From assembly GCA_950295325.1 (NCBI GenBank), contig OX485805.1:40599501-40659500 (forward strand): a stretch of DNA of 60,000 bases, given 5' to 3'. This document shows positions 26,236 to 37,199 of the stretch, piece by piece (positions within the stretch are counted from its first letter, which is position 1; each line of letters starts with the position of its first letter). This DNA is from Polytrichum commune. Lineage: Eukaryota > Streptophyta > Polytrichopsida > Polytrichales > Polytrichaceae. The notes below the pieces were generated by a model. It did not search any database and was not told the DNA's origin. It saw nothing but the letters and a program-made list of their open reading frames with translations. The position numbers and the translations under genes were made by a program.

Positions 26236-29200
26236 CAATAATAGCTCTAGCCCATCCATTAGACAATACATGGGCTATTTGCACCTACATTGTGGTATGC
26301 GCATGAGATTCGGTGTAAAATGAAATCATTTGTTGTCCTAAATTTTTTATTCATGTTGACATTGTTCATAACCTCTTTTGCACAAACATTGTCGCAGTTC
26401 AATTGTTTAGCATTATAGACACTTCATGATAAGTTACACATGTTATGCATGTCGAGGCTATCAATTTCATGCTAGTTGTTAATTACATTGTTAAGGGATT
26501 GGGCTTATTACGGTTATGAATGAGAAAAGGCAAAAAAAATGTGGAGAATACCTATGATGATAGGAGAGTGTTGGGTTTTTGCGGGTGTGAAAGTCCATTA
26601 TGGGTTATTGCTTGTGGTAATGGGAAGGGTGGGTTGGGTAGGGTTCAAATATGTTGGCGAGGTGGATGTAGTGAGGTTTGAGTTATAGTGTTTATGTTAC
26701 AATGAAGTATGACACTAAATATGATATTTAATGTCACTATGGTAACCTTTTCGGATGACACTTCTTATGAATAACATGATGAATATTGTCATGGATGATG
26801 GATGAGTTCATCCATTGGCCAAAACCCTACTTTCTCTTGTCACCAACTTGTGATGAAATATTGTCATGGATGTTTGGAATTTGGATGAAAAATCTCTTGG
26901 TAAGTGATAGTAATTGCAACACTGTAATTCTATAATCCAACCAAGAAGTTTACAAGGAATGACAAATAATGGTGGGTTAACATTTAGTGTTGGTGACACT
27001 ACACCGCGGTTTACAATTAGTACTGAGTGAGATTGAGAACTAGAATTGGTGACACTAAGTATCATATTAAGTGTACTGTTTAGGGTGCAGTGAAATATTA
27101 TGTTTGCCTTTACGAGCATTCTTTTGGGAGGTGTTTCAAGATGTTTATGACATGGCCCGGGTTTGGATGAATGGCTCCATCTAGTAGGTCTACCCATTAT
27201 GTAGTTTGTTTGTGTGTTTGTTTGTGTGTTTGTTTCTTGAGTTTGTTTGTTTATGTCTTATTTTTGTGCATACTTGAGGTATATTTTTATTATTTTATAT
27301 ACTTTTTATATACTTTTTTTTAAGCTCCTATTCCAGTGGTCGTGGAAACATACAATGTGTCACAAGATAATTAATATACATCATGGTTTTCATTTTAGGG
27401 TTTCGACATTCTCACAAATAATTGAACATTTAAAAGTGATGTGAGATAACCACGAATCAAAGAAGTCTATAAAGTATGTTAAAGTCTTAAGATATACAAG
27501 ACAATACGAAGGGTGACAATTAGACCACATCAATAGAGTTGAGACTATTAAAGCCCAATGTCTTAAACTCACAACCCAAAATTCTTGAAGGTGTTGCACT
27601 CAATGAGGTATAAGGTAGCAATCTTCCAAATTGTGAACCTAAATAAAACTTTTCAGAAGAATAAGGAAGCATGAAATTAAGCAATTACAACAAAATAAAC
27701 AATAAACAATTAAAAAATCTCAAATTTATTAGCCTCTATCTTTTTCTCAAATATAGCAGGACTTCATAAAGATCGATTGGCAATTCAACACATTCTAAAA
27801 CTTCTTACTTTTTCAAGAACATTTCTCCCGTAAATCCCAATGAACATGGTTTCAACATTGGGTGAACAAAACATGGAAGATTTTTTTCCTTGGATCATTC
27901 AAAAGTTTGATCCTTGCAACATGAATTGATGTTGATACATCAATGTTATTGATCACTCTGAAAGCTTATAAGAAATAGCTTGCATGTAGAAGTTCTCATC
28001 GCCAACTACCATCAATGGTTCAAATAAGAGTTTGCATGCCAAGTATATTTCAAGCATACCTATACATACAACCTCTTGTGATATAAAACCTATGATATAG
28101 GGGAAGGAAGTGTGATAACAAAGAATGAGGTTTAAATTGAGAACATCCATTCTCTAGGGTTTCGGGATATGGAACATCCATTCCCTTCAAGTCTAAGGTT
28201 TATAAGGCACCAATTGATAGAGGTGGTGCATAACTTCAATATTGAGAATTGGCCAAGAAGAAAAATGACCCATAAGATGCCTTTGAAGTGAGATAGAAAA
28301 AGAAGAAGTTTAGGGTTTAGGACTCATGATTTAATAAATAATTTAGACTTTCAAGGACCGCTTTACAGATGGACCAACATCCATCACAATGAAAATTTAG
28401 GTCCTTGAAATCATCCAAAGACCGTACTGTGGGGAAATAGAATTCCAATGTTGCAGTTGATGGGCCTCAATCTTAGAACAATGTGAATGTGGACCATTTT
28501 GAGGAACTGCAACATATTTGTTGGATGTAAACTCAAAAAATAGGCAGTCTAGAACCCCACCATGTCCAAATAATATTTTTAGAAGTCAGTTGCAATTGAA
28601 TTGCTTGCCACGGCCCTTAGTTTTGCTTGAACCCCACTTCTTTTTGATGGGCTTAATGCAAAATCCAATATACCACAAAACATTATCTATTGGAAGTCAT
28701 GTAAAATTTCCATCCAAATTTTTTTGGTTCCTCATGCCCTCAAGGTCTACTGTAAAGTGAACTTGGATTGTCTTTGGCTTTTCGACCAATTGCATAATTT
28801 GTACACCTATTGTGGGTCAAGGGCCCTCAAGGTCTAGTCAACCCTTAGTTCTCATCAAAAAAGGGCGGTGGTTTGCAAGGTTTCGGATATTGGAGAGAGG
28901 GGTTTGCAATAGTAGGCTTAAGTGGAAAGTGTGGTGGACATCTTCCATTCAAGGATTGTACACATATACCAACACGATGTTGTCTTAAACAATAAATTTA
29001 CGATGAATAAGAATAGTTGAAAAAACATGCTGACAATCTATATACCGGTATATATATATATATGGCAGCGATTCCTTGAAACCTTCAGAATAGAACCTTG
29101 CTTATCATCCTAGATGTGTGTTTTGAATAATCAAATATGTTATATACATGTATTTCTAGTCCGATTCCACTAGTGGTTCTCATGTACCTTCAATAAATGG

Positions 29201-31009
29201 GGAGAACCGACCAGTAGTTACAGATGAACCGCTTGAGTTTGAGAAATAACCAATTGAAGTTCAAGACTTTAGAATAATTACCCATCATTTTAGAAAATAA
29301 TCTTAAATTAACAAAGAAAATTGAAAGATCACAACATGTAACTTGTTGAACTTAAGAACACCAACATTTTGACCAATTACGCCAAAAAAATTCCTCAGTC
29401 ACTACGTATCTTACATAAAATATAATCATATTTCCTAGTGGTTTCATAACATGACTTAGTGATGTGGGCTCTCAAAATATAACATTGAGATGCTGGAGAG
29501 TTTTGTCTGCATCTAAGTCTCTTTACACAACTTTTAGAGGATCTCACTATTATGTTTTGAGGGCCCATATAACAAAAGACGTATGCTAAGTAATGTTATG
29601 TTCAACAATTAAATAAATCCTAGATTCCATTTTGACTATTTAAGCACATTCCAACATTTTCAATATTTTCAACATCTTCATAAATGATTTGATCTCCATC
29701 ATTGAAGGATGATATATATGGTTTATGGTTGATTTTATCTTATATTTAATCTAACTAGAGACCAATTTGGGGTTATTGATAGTATTTTTTGGTCTCAAAC
29801 CTGCTACAAGAAGACCTTTTCCAAGCAATAAGGGATCATATTATTTGCACCTTCAACCTACACGGTTGTGGCACAAAATCCTAATCAAACTAGAAGGGCT
29901 CTCAACATTTTCACCTTGAAATTGTAACATGGTGCCCAAAAGTCCTTGGCTAACCAATTTTATGAAGGTTTGAGATTCTTGGCGCCCATGTTACAAATCT
30001 ACTACCTATGTGTTTGTGACTAATTAATCCCAACTTAATCTCAATAGACTAATATGGGATCTTTGATGCAAATTGTGGGTCAAATACGAGTTTTAGCAAA
30101 ACCAAAATTGTTGAACTATAGAAACACTTCCAAGAAATTTAAGCTTGCAGTGACATGGCTATCACAAAATCCTTTGCTAATCATGGAATTAAACCTTAGG
30201 ATGCATGGTAGCCATGTACTACAAGCTAGGGTAATCATGTAAAACATGCCCCCCCCTATGGATTTGTGGTAGGCCTCGTTAAATTAGGCATTCTATAAAC
30301 AAATGCATAAAATGCTTAAAAATAATTAAAGCGGCGAGCATGAATTAAGGGAAAAAACGTTCCAAAAATGCCCAGGACCTGTCTCGACGACGAGTCTGCG
30401 CAATTCGACGCGCAACTCGCACTCCTAGCAGTCGTCTTCGTTGATTAGAGCCTTCTCACTGTGAACACAATAAAACACGCCAAAGACAATGTCATGTGAA
30501 ACACACACTCCAGTTGTCCAATTCCGAACATTTTCCAATCATTTCTTGAAAAACGCCTATTTTAGGTGCCCCAGAGGCACAGTGCATATAAATTAAGCTA
30601 AATATTTAATTTATGCAAACGCAAAATTTTATGAGGCCAGATTTATGGCCAATCTATCCCAACTTACTCCCCACTACATTGGCCTAAATTAGTGTGGGGT
30701 CTCTCCATGTTGTCAACTTCAACTCACATGGCTACCACCGAAAATCCCCGACTGACCAATTCCATTAAAGACTTTGGACACAACTACCAACATGATCTTG
30801 TCTCTACAAAAAAAATAAGAAATAAGAAATAAGAAATATATAAATATATAAATCTACAATGAGTGTAGAAATTACATACGCAAGACCACCACAATCTACG
30901 AAAGCCATACATAATATGAAGCCCCCTAAATGTACAATTACGGTACATATTGTGGGGTTTAATAGTGCCTTATTAAACAACAGTTGAAGAAACATGCCGA
31001 CAATAACTT

Positions 31010-31011
<2 letters not shown>
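26236..31011. other. Intergenic DNA, nothing clearly recognised
   Basis: AT-rich and largely featureless. Noted items: an imperfect palindrome at 26709-26736 (TGACACTAAAT against ATTTAATGTCA), a TTTG/TGTG-rich tract at 27205-27255, the second copy of the 3.7-kb dispersed repeat at 28088-28172, and a (TA)n run near 29050. The 30.3-30.5 kb segment is GC-richer and palindromic (CTCGACGACGAGTC), reminiscent of LTR-type sequence, but no element ends were found. Confidence 0.45.

Positions 31012-31043
<32 letters not shown>
31012..31043. repeat. (TC)n microsatellite upstream of the RBR gene
   Basis: About 16 TC units, roughly 200 bp before a TATA box. Pyrimidine tracts like this are common in plant core promoters and 5' leaders. 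Confidence 0.9.
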
Positions 31044-31045
<2 letters not shown>

Positions 31046-31243
31046 TGTCTCTATATCGACCGTCAAGTCTGCAATTTTGCAAACATACAGAGTCTGCGAA
31101 TTCATGAGATGCAAATGAATTCCCCGATTTACGGACTTGGGTCGCAAGTAAAGTACTCGGTTGTCGGCTGAAGTTGGAGTGAAGATGGTTGGAAAGTTGC
31201 GAGATGATTAGAGTTGGAGATATCTGGCTACGGCTACATGGCG

Positions 31244-31250
31244 TATAAAA
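31244..31250 (+). promoter_or_regulatory. TATA box of the RBR gene (candidate)
   Basis: TATAAAA at the border between AT-rich intergenic DNA and GC-richer DNA, about 200 bp after the (TC)n tract. It would place transcription start near 31275-31285, before the candidate first exon at 31332. Confidence 0.5.
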
Positions 31251-31331
31251 GAAGCTGAAGGAGGGGCGATCGATCGCGGAGGAGGTTGATCATGATAGAG
31301 AAGATGCTTGAAAGCTCTCTCAGGTCATGCC

Positions 31332-31455
31332 ATGAGCTGGAGTGCGAGAACCTCACGTCGAGTGAGCGTGGACTCTGACTCCGACGAAGAGTTCGTGGCG
31401 GCTTTTGTGTTGGCGTTGCTGTCCGTGGTCATGGGCCGGGTCGGATCATCTCGAG
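31332..31455 (+). CDS. Possible alternative first coding exon of the RBR gene
   Basis: ATG at 31332 opens a frame rich in Ser, Arg and Asp, then hydrophobic (DSDSDEEFVAAFVLALLSVV). A donor (CTCGAG then GTGATC) ends it at 31455 in phase 1. Spliced to AG|AGCGTC at 33006 it continues in the RBR frame. Unspliced it is a 47-codon upstream ORF ending at 31475. It lies just after the TATA box. Evidence is only positional and phase-based. Confidence 0.4.
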
Positions 31456-32059
31456 GTGATCCATTCCTTCTGTGAGCTTTAATGTGAAAGTTAAGGCTTT
31501 ACTTCCGTTCTTGTTGTGAGATTGTTTTCTCGAATGAAGGCTTGATTTCCGTTGTTTTAGTTTTTCTGTTTAGTTTTTTTGGTTGTTGTTGTTGATTCTG
31601 TGAGCTTTTGTGTTTAACATGAAGCCTTGATATCCATTGTTGTTGTCGTCATTCTTTCTGTAAGATCTTGTATCCAATTTTAGGCTTTATTTCCCTGGTT
31701 GTTGCTTTTGTTGTGTGGTGATGGTGTTGGTGGCCGTTTGTCAGCTGCTTTTGGTAGTGCTTGTAGGCTCCCTACTCCCTTCCTAATTTCCTTCTCCTTT
31801 TCTTCACGTTGCATTGAGGGACGAGTACTGGCAACAAGCTATGTCACTCACCTTCACGCCCTCTGGATTTTCCCCTGTACAGCCAAGAAAGTAGAGGGGT
31901 ATCTCACTTGATCGATGGGAATTGGCAAGGGACATGTTCCTTTAGCCACCGCTTTGAACTTCGAGGACGGAAACTATCTGAATATCGAGAGGTGAGGTAT
32001 TCAGAAGGGCGGAACGTGGTTTCCAATGATCGAATTATTAGTTCATCTTCAGCGCCCCG

Positions 32060-33060
32060 AAAGTTTACAGCAACACAAAGTAGTGCTGTGTATCACACGC
32101 ATCGAAAGCAATCGAGGCGTTCTTGAAGCGTCAACGACGCTTGACATGCCCAATTCATCTGAAAGCAAAGTAGATGTCTGGTCGTCGGAGCTTGCGAGCA
32201 CTGTAAGTTGTACAGGGCGGTAGAAGGCGGTTTCTAATCTGGATATTCGGTTGTCTAAGCGTGCATACAGAGTGTGAGTTCGGTGGTGATGGCGATCACC
32301 ACACTGACCTAAAAAGTATGAAAGTACAGCCGTGTGTTACTCGATCGATGGCATTGGAGGCGTTCTTGAAGCGTGAACGGCGATTGCGTTCCGCTCACCT
32401 AAATGCAAAGTAGATGTCTGGTCATCGGAGCTTGTGAGCATTGTAAGTTGTACAGAGCTTGTTAGAATCGAAGGTGGTTTCTAATCTGTTTTTCGGGTGT
32501 ATATTCGTGCATGCAGAGTGTTAATTTGGTGTTGATGACTACCACCACGATGACCTGAAAAGTATGAAGCAGAGCCTTTTGTCACTCTATCGACGGCAAC
32601 CGAGACGTTCTTGAAGCGTGAACGAAACACGCATTCCAATCATCTGACTCCAAAGTAGATGTCTGGTCATCGGAGCTTGTGAGAGTAGTGAGGTGTACTG
32701 AGCGGGAGGATCGAAGGATGTTTCTAAACTGTACCAGCTGCGGGTGTAAATGCATGCTTGCATGCAGGGTGTCAATTCGGTGGTGATGACGACTATCACC
32801 CATGTATGACCTTGAAAAATATGAAGTAAGTGGCGTATGTCACACGCATCGACGGCAATCGTGGCGTTTTTGAAGCCTCCAATGACGCTTGCGCTCAAGT
32901 CATCTGAATGCAAAGGAGATGTCTGGGCTTCGGAGCTTGTGAGCGCCGCAAGTTGACAGAGCGGTGGAAGGCGGTATTTAATCTATATTTTCGGCATGGA
33001 TGCAGAGCGTCACTCCGGTGATGGTGACGATCACCACGGTGACCTAGAAACTATGCTGCA
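32060..33060 (+). repeat. Tandem array of about four ~240-260 bp units entering the RBR coding start
   Basis: The landmark AAAGTAGATGTCTGGTC occurs at about 32167, 32407 and 32652, with a variant (AAAGGAGATG) at 32912, giving periods of 240, 245 and 260 bp. Each unit also carries GCGTTCTTGAAGCGT-like sequence, a TGCAG acceptor-like site and a GGTGATG..GATCACCAC block. In the last unit that block encodes the RBR N-terminus (HSGDGDDHHGDLE). Earlier units are diverged and have stops. The array therefore duplicates an intron end plus exon start. Confidence 0.8.
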
Positions 33061-36000
33061 GGAACTCAAGGCTCTCACGCAGGAATGGAAGGATAACACA
33101 CCTTCGTCCGTGGCGGAAGCGAGAAGATTGATCAACTTAGACTACATACAGGAACAAGATGAGGTGCTTGCTCGTTCGTTGGCAGACTTACCGCAAGAGG
33201 CATGGGGTAGCGAAGAAGAGTTGAAGGATGGCCCTTTTTCCCCTGTTGAGACAGTTGTTTCGAGTGCAATCGACCCCGACACTGACAGCTTCGAGCAACG
33301 CGTCCAGAAACGGCTTCAGCAACTCGTGGATGATATTCGGGTAACCGCTAGTAGGGATGGCGCAGGAATTGACGATTCTGTATCGGCAGCTGAAGAAGTA
33401 CTGAAAGAAATTATTCTGCGTCGATCACAAAATAAAGGAAAGGGGAAGCTCGTGTTCGACGATGAAGATTCGGAGTTTGTAGATCCTAACATGTTCCATT
33501 CAGCCAGTTCAAGCTCTATCTCTTCAGAGGAGGACAAGGACGGAGCCCGCAGCCAGGAACTTTGCCAAATCTGCTTTGAATCTACACCGGCAACGAGCCC
33601 CTTCTTAAGTGTCGAAGGTACGCTAGATTTCTTGCACAATGCTGACTGTATGTGTGAGTACTATAGTTCATATGGTTATACAATCTACGGATCTCTGGGT
33701 TTAGTATTTTGAATCTTCTGACGCTCCAGATATCTCGAAATAGGTTGTGCCATCGTTCCTAGATTAGATCCCTGTTTTTATGTGACGGAGCTACTCAAAG
33801 ATTACCTACTTTGGTGAGTTTGTTAGCGGTTGATCTGCTGTGTGATCGTAGCAGCTTCTGTGTGCATGGTTCAAACTTTTGTACAGAACCTGACGCCTAA
33901 TTCCTTATGTCACGTGCTCGCGATCGGAGGCAGATGGATTTAAGTTCCGGATTTAGTTCCCATTTCATGATCTAGCTACTTCAACAGATAGCCTCTTGAG
34001 CCTTGTACACGCTTGTTGAGCTTTGCCCTGATTCCTCCTGCCTAATCGTTGATGATCATGATGAGATGAGTGTCTGACGTCTACATACTGAATGATCAAG
34101 AAACAAAATTACTTTTGTTTTGTTTTGTTATGTAGCAATTTTATTTTATTTTTGAATTTAAGAAAATGGAATCAGGATTCAAACAACAATTTGAACACCG
34201 ATTGACACAGGGCACAACATTGGGTTGAGGGCCAAGTTCCATGTGCCGGTCCCGGTCCGTTTTTTAAATGGGTGAGAAACAGGTGACATCATCCAAAAAA
34301 TGAGTGATGTTACCCATTTTATGGAGGGGTACTTCTATGTGGGGTGCCGGTTTATTTCGATTTCCTACTTTCTAACTAAATTTGGTGAGTGATAAGACAT
34401 GATACTTTATGAAGGTCACCGGCAATGGAGGTCATCATCATTTAAGTTTTCATATTTGATTTGCACATCAATTTCCATACATTTATTGAATGAATTATGT
34501 GTTGTTGATATGCGTAGGTTGGTACTACTGTCATCTATGGAAATATGTAAATATTTATATAGATTATTATTTTAGTTGTAATCGTCATTGTACATTGTTT
34601 TAATAAAACTTAATTGTGACACCTAAATGATACCAAAAAAGTCTTTTAAATATTTCATGAGTGTTTCCTTTGGTTTGTTTGCCTTATATATATATATATA
34701 TATCTATATATATATATAGTTAAGATCTAGATTCTAAAAAAATCATAAAATACACGTTCCCTAGGAGTACTCCTCAAAAGAAAGGACTTGAAAACAAAGT
34801 GGCCTTTAGTATCCAAGGGTGTACCCTGGGTGACCGATTGATCCGGTCACCAGAGATTTCTAACCGGCACATGTCCTTCTTGTGACCGTTAGTACCGCTG
34901 GTCCTTTGGCACCCGTTCTTGCACAACACAAAATGTGGGAGACCCATCCATGGGGGGTACCAGTCCTTGGGTGAGAGGGATGGGCACATGGCACCACCCT
35001 CTTTTCACCGGCCCACCCATTTATTTTGAAAAAAAACAGACTGGAACCGACACATGGAACTTGGCCCTGAGTCCAGTGGTGCAGAAGTGAGTGGTGCAGA
35101 AGTGAGTTTTAGGGTTGTAAGTTGGCACATTGACCGGTATTTTGGCTTATCCACTTGACTATAGACTAGGTAATTCTCGAGGATTGGGAGGTCCGAGAGG
35201 AGTCACTGGATATAACCGTTTGGGAAAGCTTCTTCTCTGGGTCCTCTAATCATGGAGGTTGATGGTCTAGATTTTAAAGGCCGGGAGAAGGAGTGGGTTA
35301 TGCTTTGGGAACGTCACCCACTTCCCCAATTACAGATTGCCACCAAATGGTTATCAGACTAAGCCGATCAACTCATAGTCGGAATCGGGGAATTTTGGAC
35401 AATATCGCACCTCCATGATGCAAAATTGTGATGAGTTCTAAAACCCTTCTACTTTTGGACGAGAAAGTGGTTATGATAAATTGGATGGGGTTTGGACAGG
35501 TTGTGGACACCGATTCTGCACGTTGTGCAATGCGAAGCATGCGGAGGCAAGGGTACGAGAAGACGGGCAAAATCTCGTCACATGTCTTCACTCCGGTTGT
35601 CCTACAACCCTAACCTCCGCCCAGCTGCAACTTCTACTGAGCACGATGTCATTTGAGCTTCTGATAACAAGGCTCACAGAATCTGCGATTCCCGAGCGTG
35701 AGAAGGTGTATTGCCCCTACAATGACTGCTCCACCCTTTTCGTGAAGCCTACTTTCTTGGACACGGACTCGCCATCCACTTCAGCTCACCCACCGCCTTC
35801 ACTGGCCGTTGGATTTGTTGAATGTGAGTTTTGCCACCGTGGATTCTGCCTGGAGTGTGCGGTGCCCTGGCATGGAGACCAAAGCTGTGCTGAGTACCAA
35901 GGCAGCCTCAAGAATGAAAGCCTTTCCGGGGACGAGAAATTCATCCACTTGGTCCAATTGAAGAAATGGATGCGCTGTGAAAGATGTCAGATGACAGTGG

Positions 36001-37061
36001 AACTTGCTACTGGTTGTCACCACATGACTTGTCGGTAAGTACTGGTCACAACACAGTTCACCCTAAACCCTAAAACAAACAAATGTCGCATACAAGCCCT
36101 TGTGATATAGGCATTGCAATCCACTATGTAGGATACCCAGATGACTAGGTAATAAAAGTGGCCTGGCCGAAAACTTGAGTTGTCAAGATTGGAGATAACA
36201 ACTTAACAACATGAAAACTCCTCATCCATTCAACATAAAAACTTGACCCGCTATAGGTTTGTGGCCAATTCATCTCAAATGATTTGGACTAGACTAATTC
36301 GGGGTCTGTAAAGCTAACTCAACTCAAAAAAAGGTAACTCAAGGTTGCATACTATTTTCAAGGCTTCTATGTTGGATGAACGAGAAATACGCTCGTTTGC
36401 AATAATTCCTTCTCCTTGTGCAAGGTTGGTTCCTACTTCATATTACAAATCTTAATTTTTTTTTATATGTTTAACATGATTCTTTCTCGCGACCTGTTAG
36501 GATTTCTAAGAAACAGTACAACATCTATTAGCACACCTTTAACATGCAAAAATTGCATAACAAAAGTGGTGTGCAATTGGTCCTGAAATTTTAAAAGTGA
36601 CTCTAATGTCCACAATTCTTTTTAATCATGTAAAAGATTATGGTTTTATCTACATCTCATCCATTTTCCAATTTCATCTGCAAATCCACCTCATTGTGAA
36701 GAGTTTTTGGAAACAAAAGTCATGTGGCCGTGGCCGTGGGGCCCTGCGTGTTACAAAACAACAGCCATGTTTTGGAGCGGGTTGTGGGGGGAGGGGAAGA
36801 TATCTAGAAATGACTTAACTTGATATAACCAACATAATGCAACCTATAACAAGATTTTTGTCCTGGATCGGGCTGTGGGGGCCGGGCCTAATCAACTCAC
36901 ATGAACTCAGAAGGATCTCAACAACTGGTTGCTGATCACGAAATGCTTCTGTTGTTGGCGGCTGCTGCAGATGTGGACACAGCTTTTGCTACATTTGTGG
37001 AATACCATGGTGCAACGGACAGCAATGCGTGTGCACATTTTGGGATGAAGGAAATCTGTGA
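32996..37061 (+). CDS. RBR (RING1-IBR-RING2) E3 ubiquitin ligase, 415 aa
   Basis: Transfers ubiquitin through a RING2 cysteine thioester. Exons 32996-33617, 35500-36034 and 36971-37061 join in phase with GT..AG borders: 415 codons then TGA. RING1: C190, C193, C209, H211, C214, C217, C236, C241. IBR: C279, C284, C316, C319, C324, C327, H332, C337. RING2 starts C367/C370; C380 in TGCHHMTC aligns with the catalytic cysteine of HHARI-type ligases; it continues C385, C387, C392, C395. The protein ends 20 residues after C395, so there is no Ariadne domain. The N-terminal ~185 residues are acidic, helical and Ser-rich, without a known domain. An alternative start exists: exon 31332-31455 (41 codons) spliced to an acceptor at 33005/33006 keeps the same frame, giving 453 aa. 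Appears intact. Confidence 0.88.
33618..35499 (+). other. RBR intron 1
   Basis: The 1,882-bp intron separates the first two RING1 cysteines from the CGHRFC half. It contains a (TA)n tract (34686-34720), a complete MITE (34229-35067) and, just beyond that MITE, two perfect 15-bp direct repeats (35075-35104). Confidence 0.8.
34229..35067. mobile_element. PIF/Harbinger-like MITE, 839 bp, in RBR intron 1
   Basis: The ends are long imperfect inverted repeats starting GGGCCAAGTTCCATGTG on both sides (33 of 37 matching). The 3-bp direct repeat TGA flanks it at 34226-34228 and 35068-35070. GGGCC ends with a 3-bp duplication fit PIF/Harbinger, although TGA is not the usual TTA. The inverted similarity extends inward to a shared AAATGGGTG. 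There is no transposase. TIR sequence differs from the 4.4-kb Tourist-like element, so it is a different family. Confidence 0.75.
36035..36970 (+). other. RBR intron 2
   Basis: A 936-bp intron between the exon ending MTC(R) and the last exon. Donor CG|GTAAGT and acceptor CTGCAG|ATG are good. Nothing else is recognised in it. Confidence 0.8.
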
Positions 37062-37093
37062 CTCTGCAATTACTTCATGATGGTGGCGTATTT

Positions 37094-37191
37094 GTCTTCT
37101 CCAAACCTTCACTCTCTGTACATACAGCATTCTTAGATCATTGTCTTCTCCAAACCTTCACTCTCTGTACATACAGCATTCTTAGATCATT
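37094..37191 (+). repeat. Perfect 49-bp tandem duplication in the RBR 3' UTR
   Basis: The 49-bp unit starting GTCTTCTCCAAACC (37094-37142) is repeated without mismatch at 37143-37191, 33 bp past the RBR stop codon. Perfect identity suggests a recent duplication, or an assembly artefact. Confidence 0.9.
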
Positions 37192-37199
37192 GGGTCACC

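Noticed and set aside
26808-27197. 129-codon minus-strand frame
   Set aside because: No known motif, biased low-complexity composition, and no splice or promoter context to support a gene.
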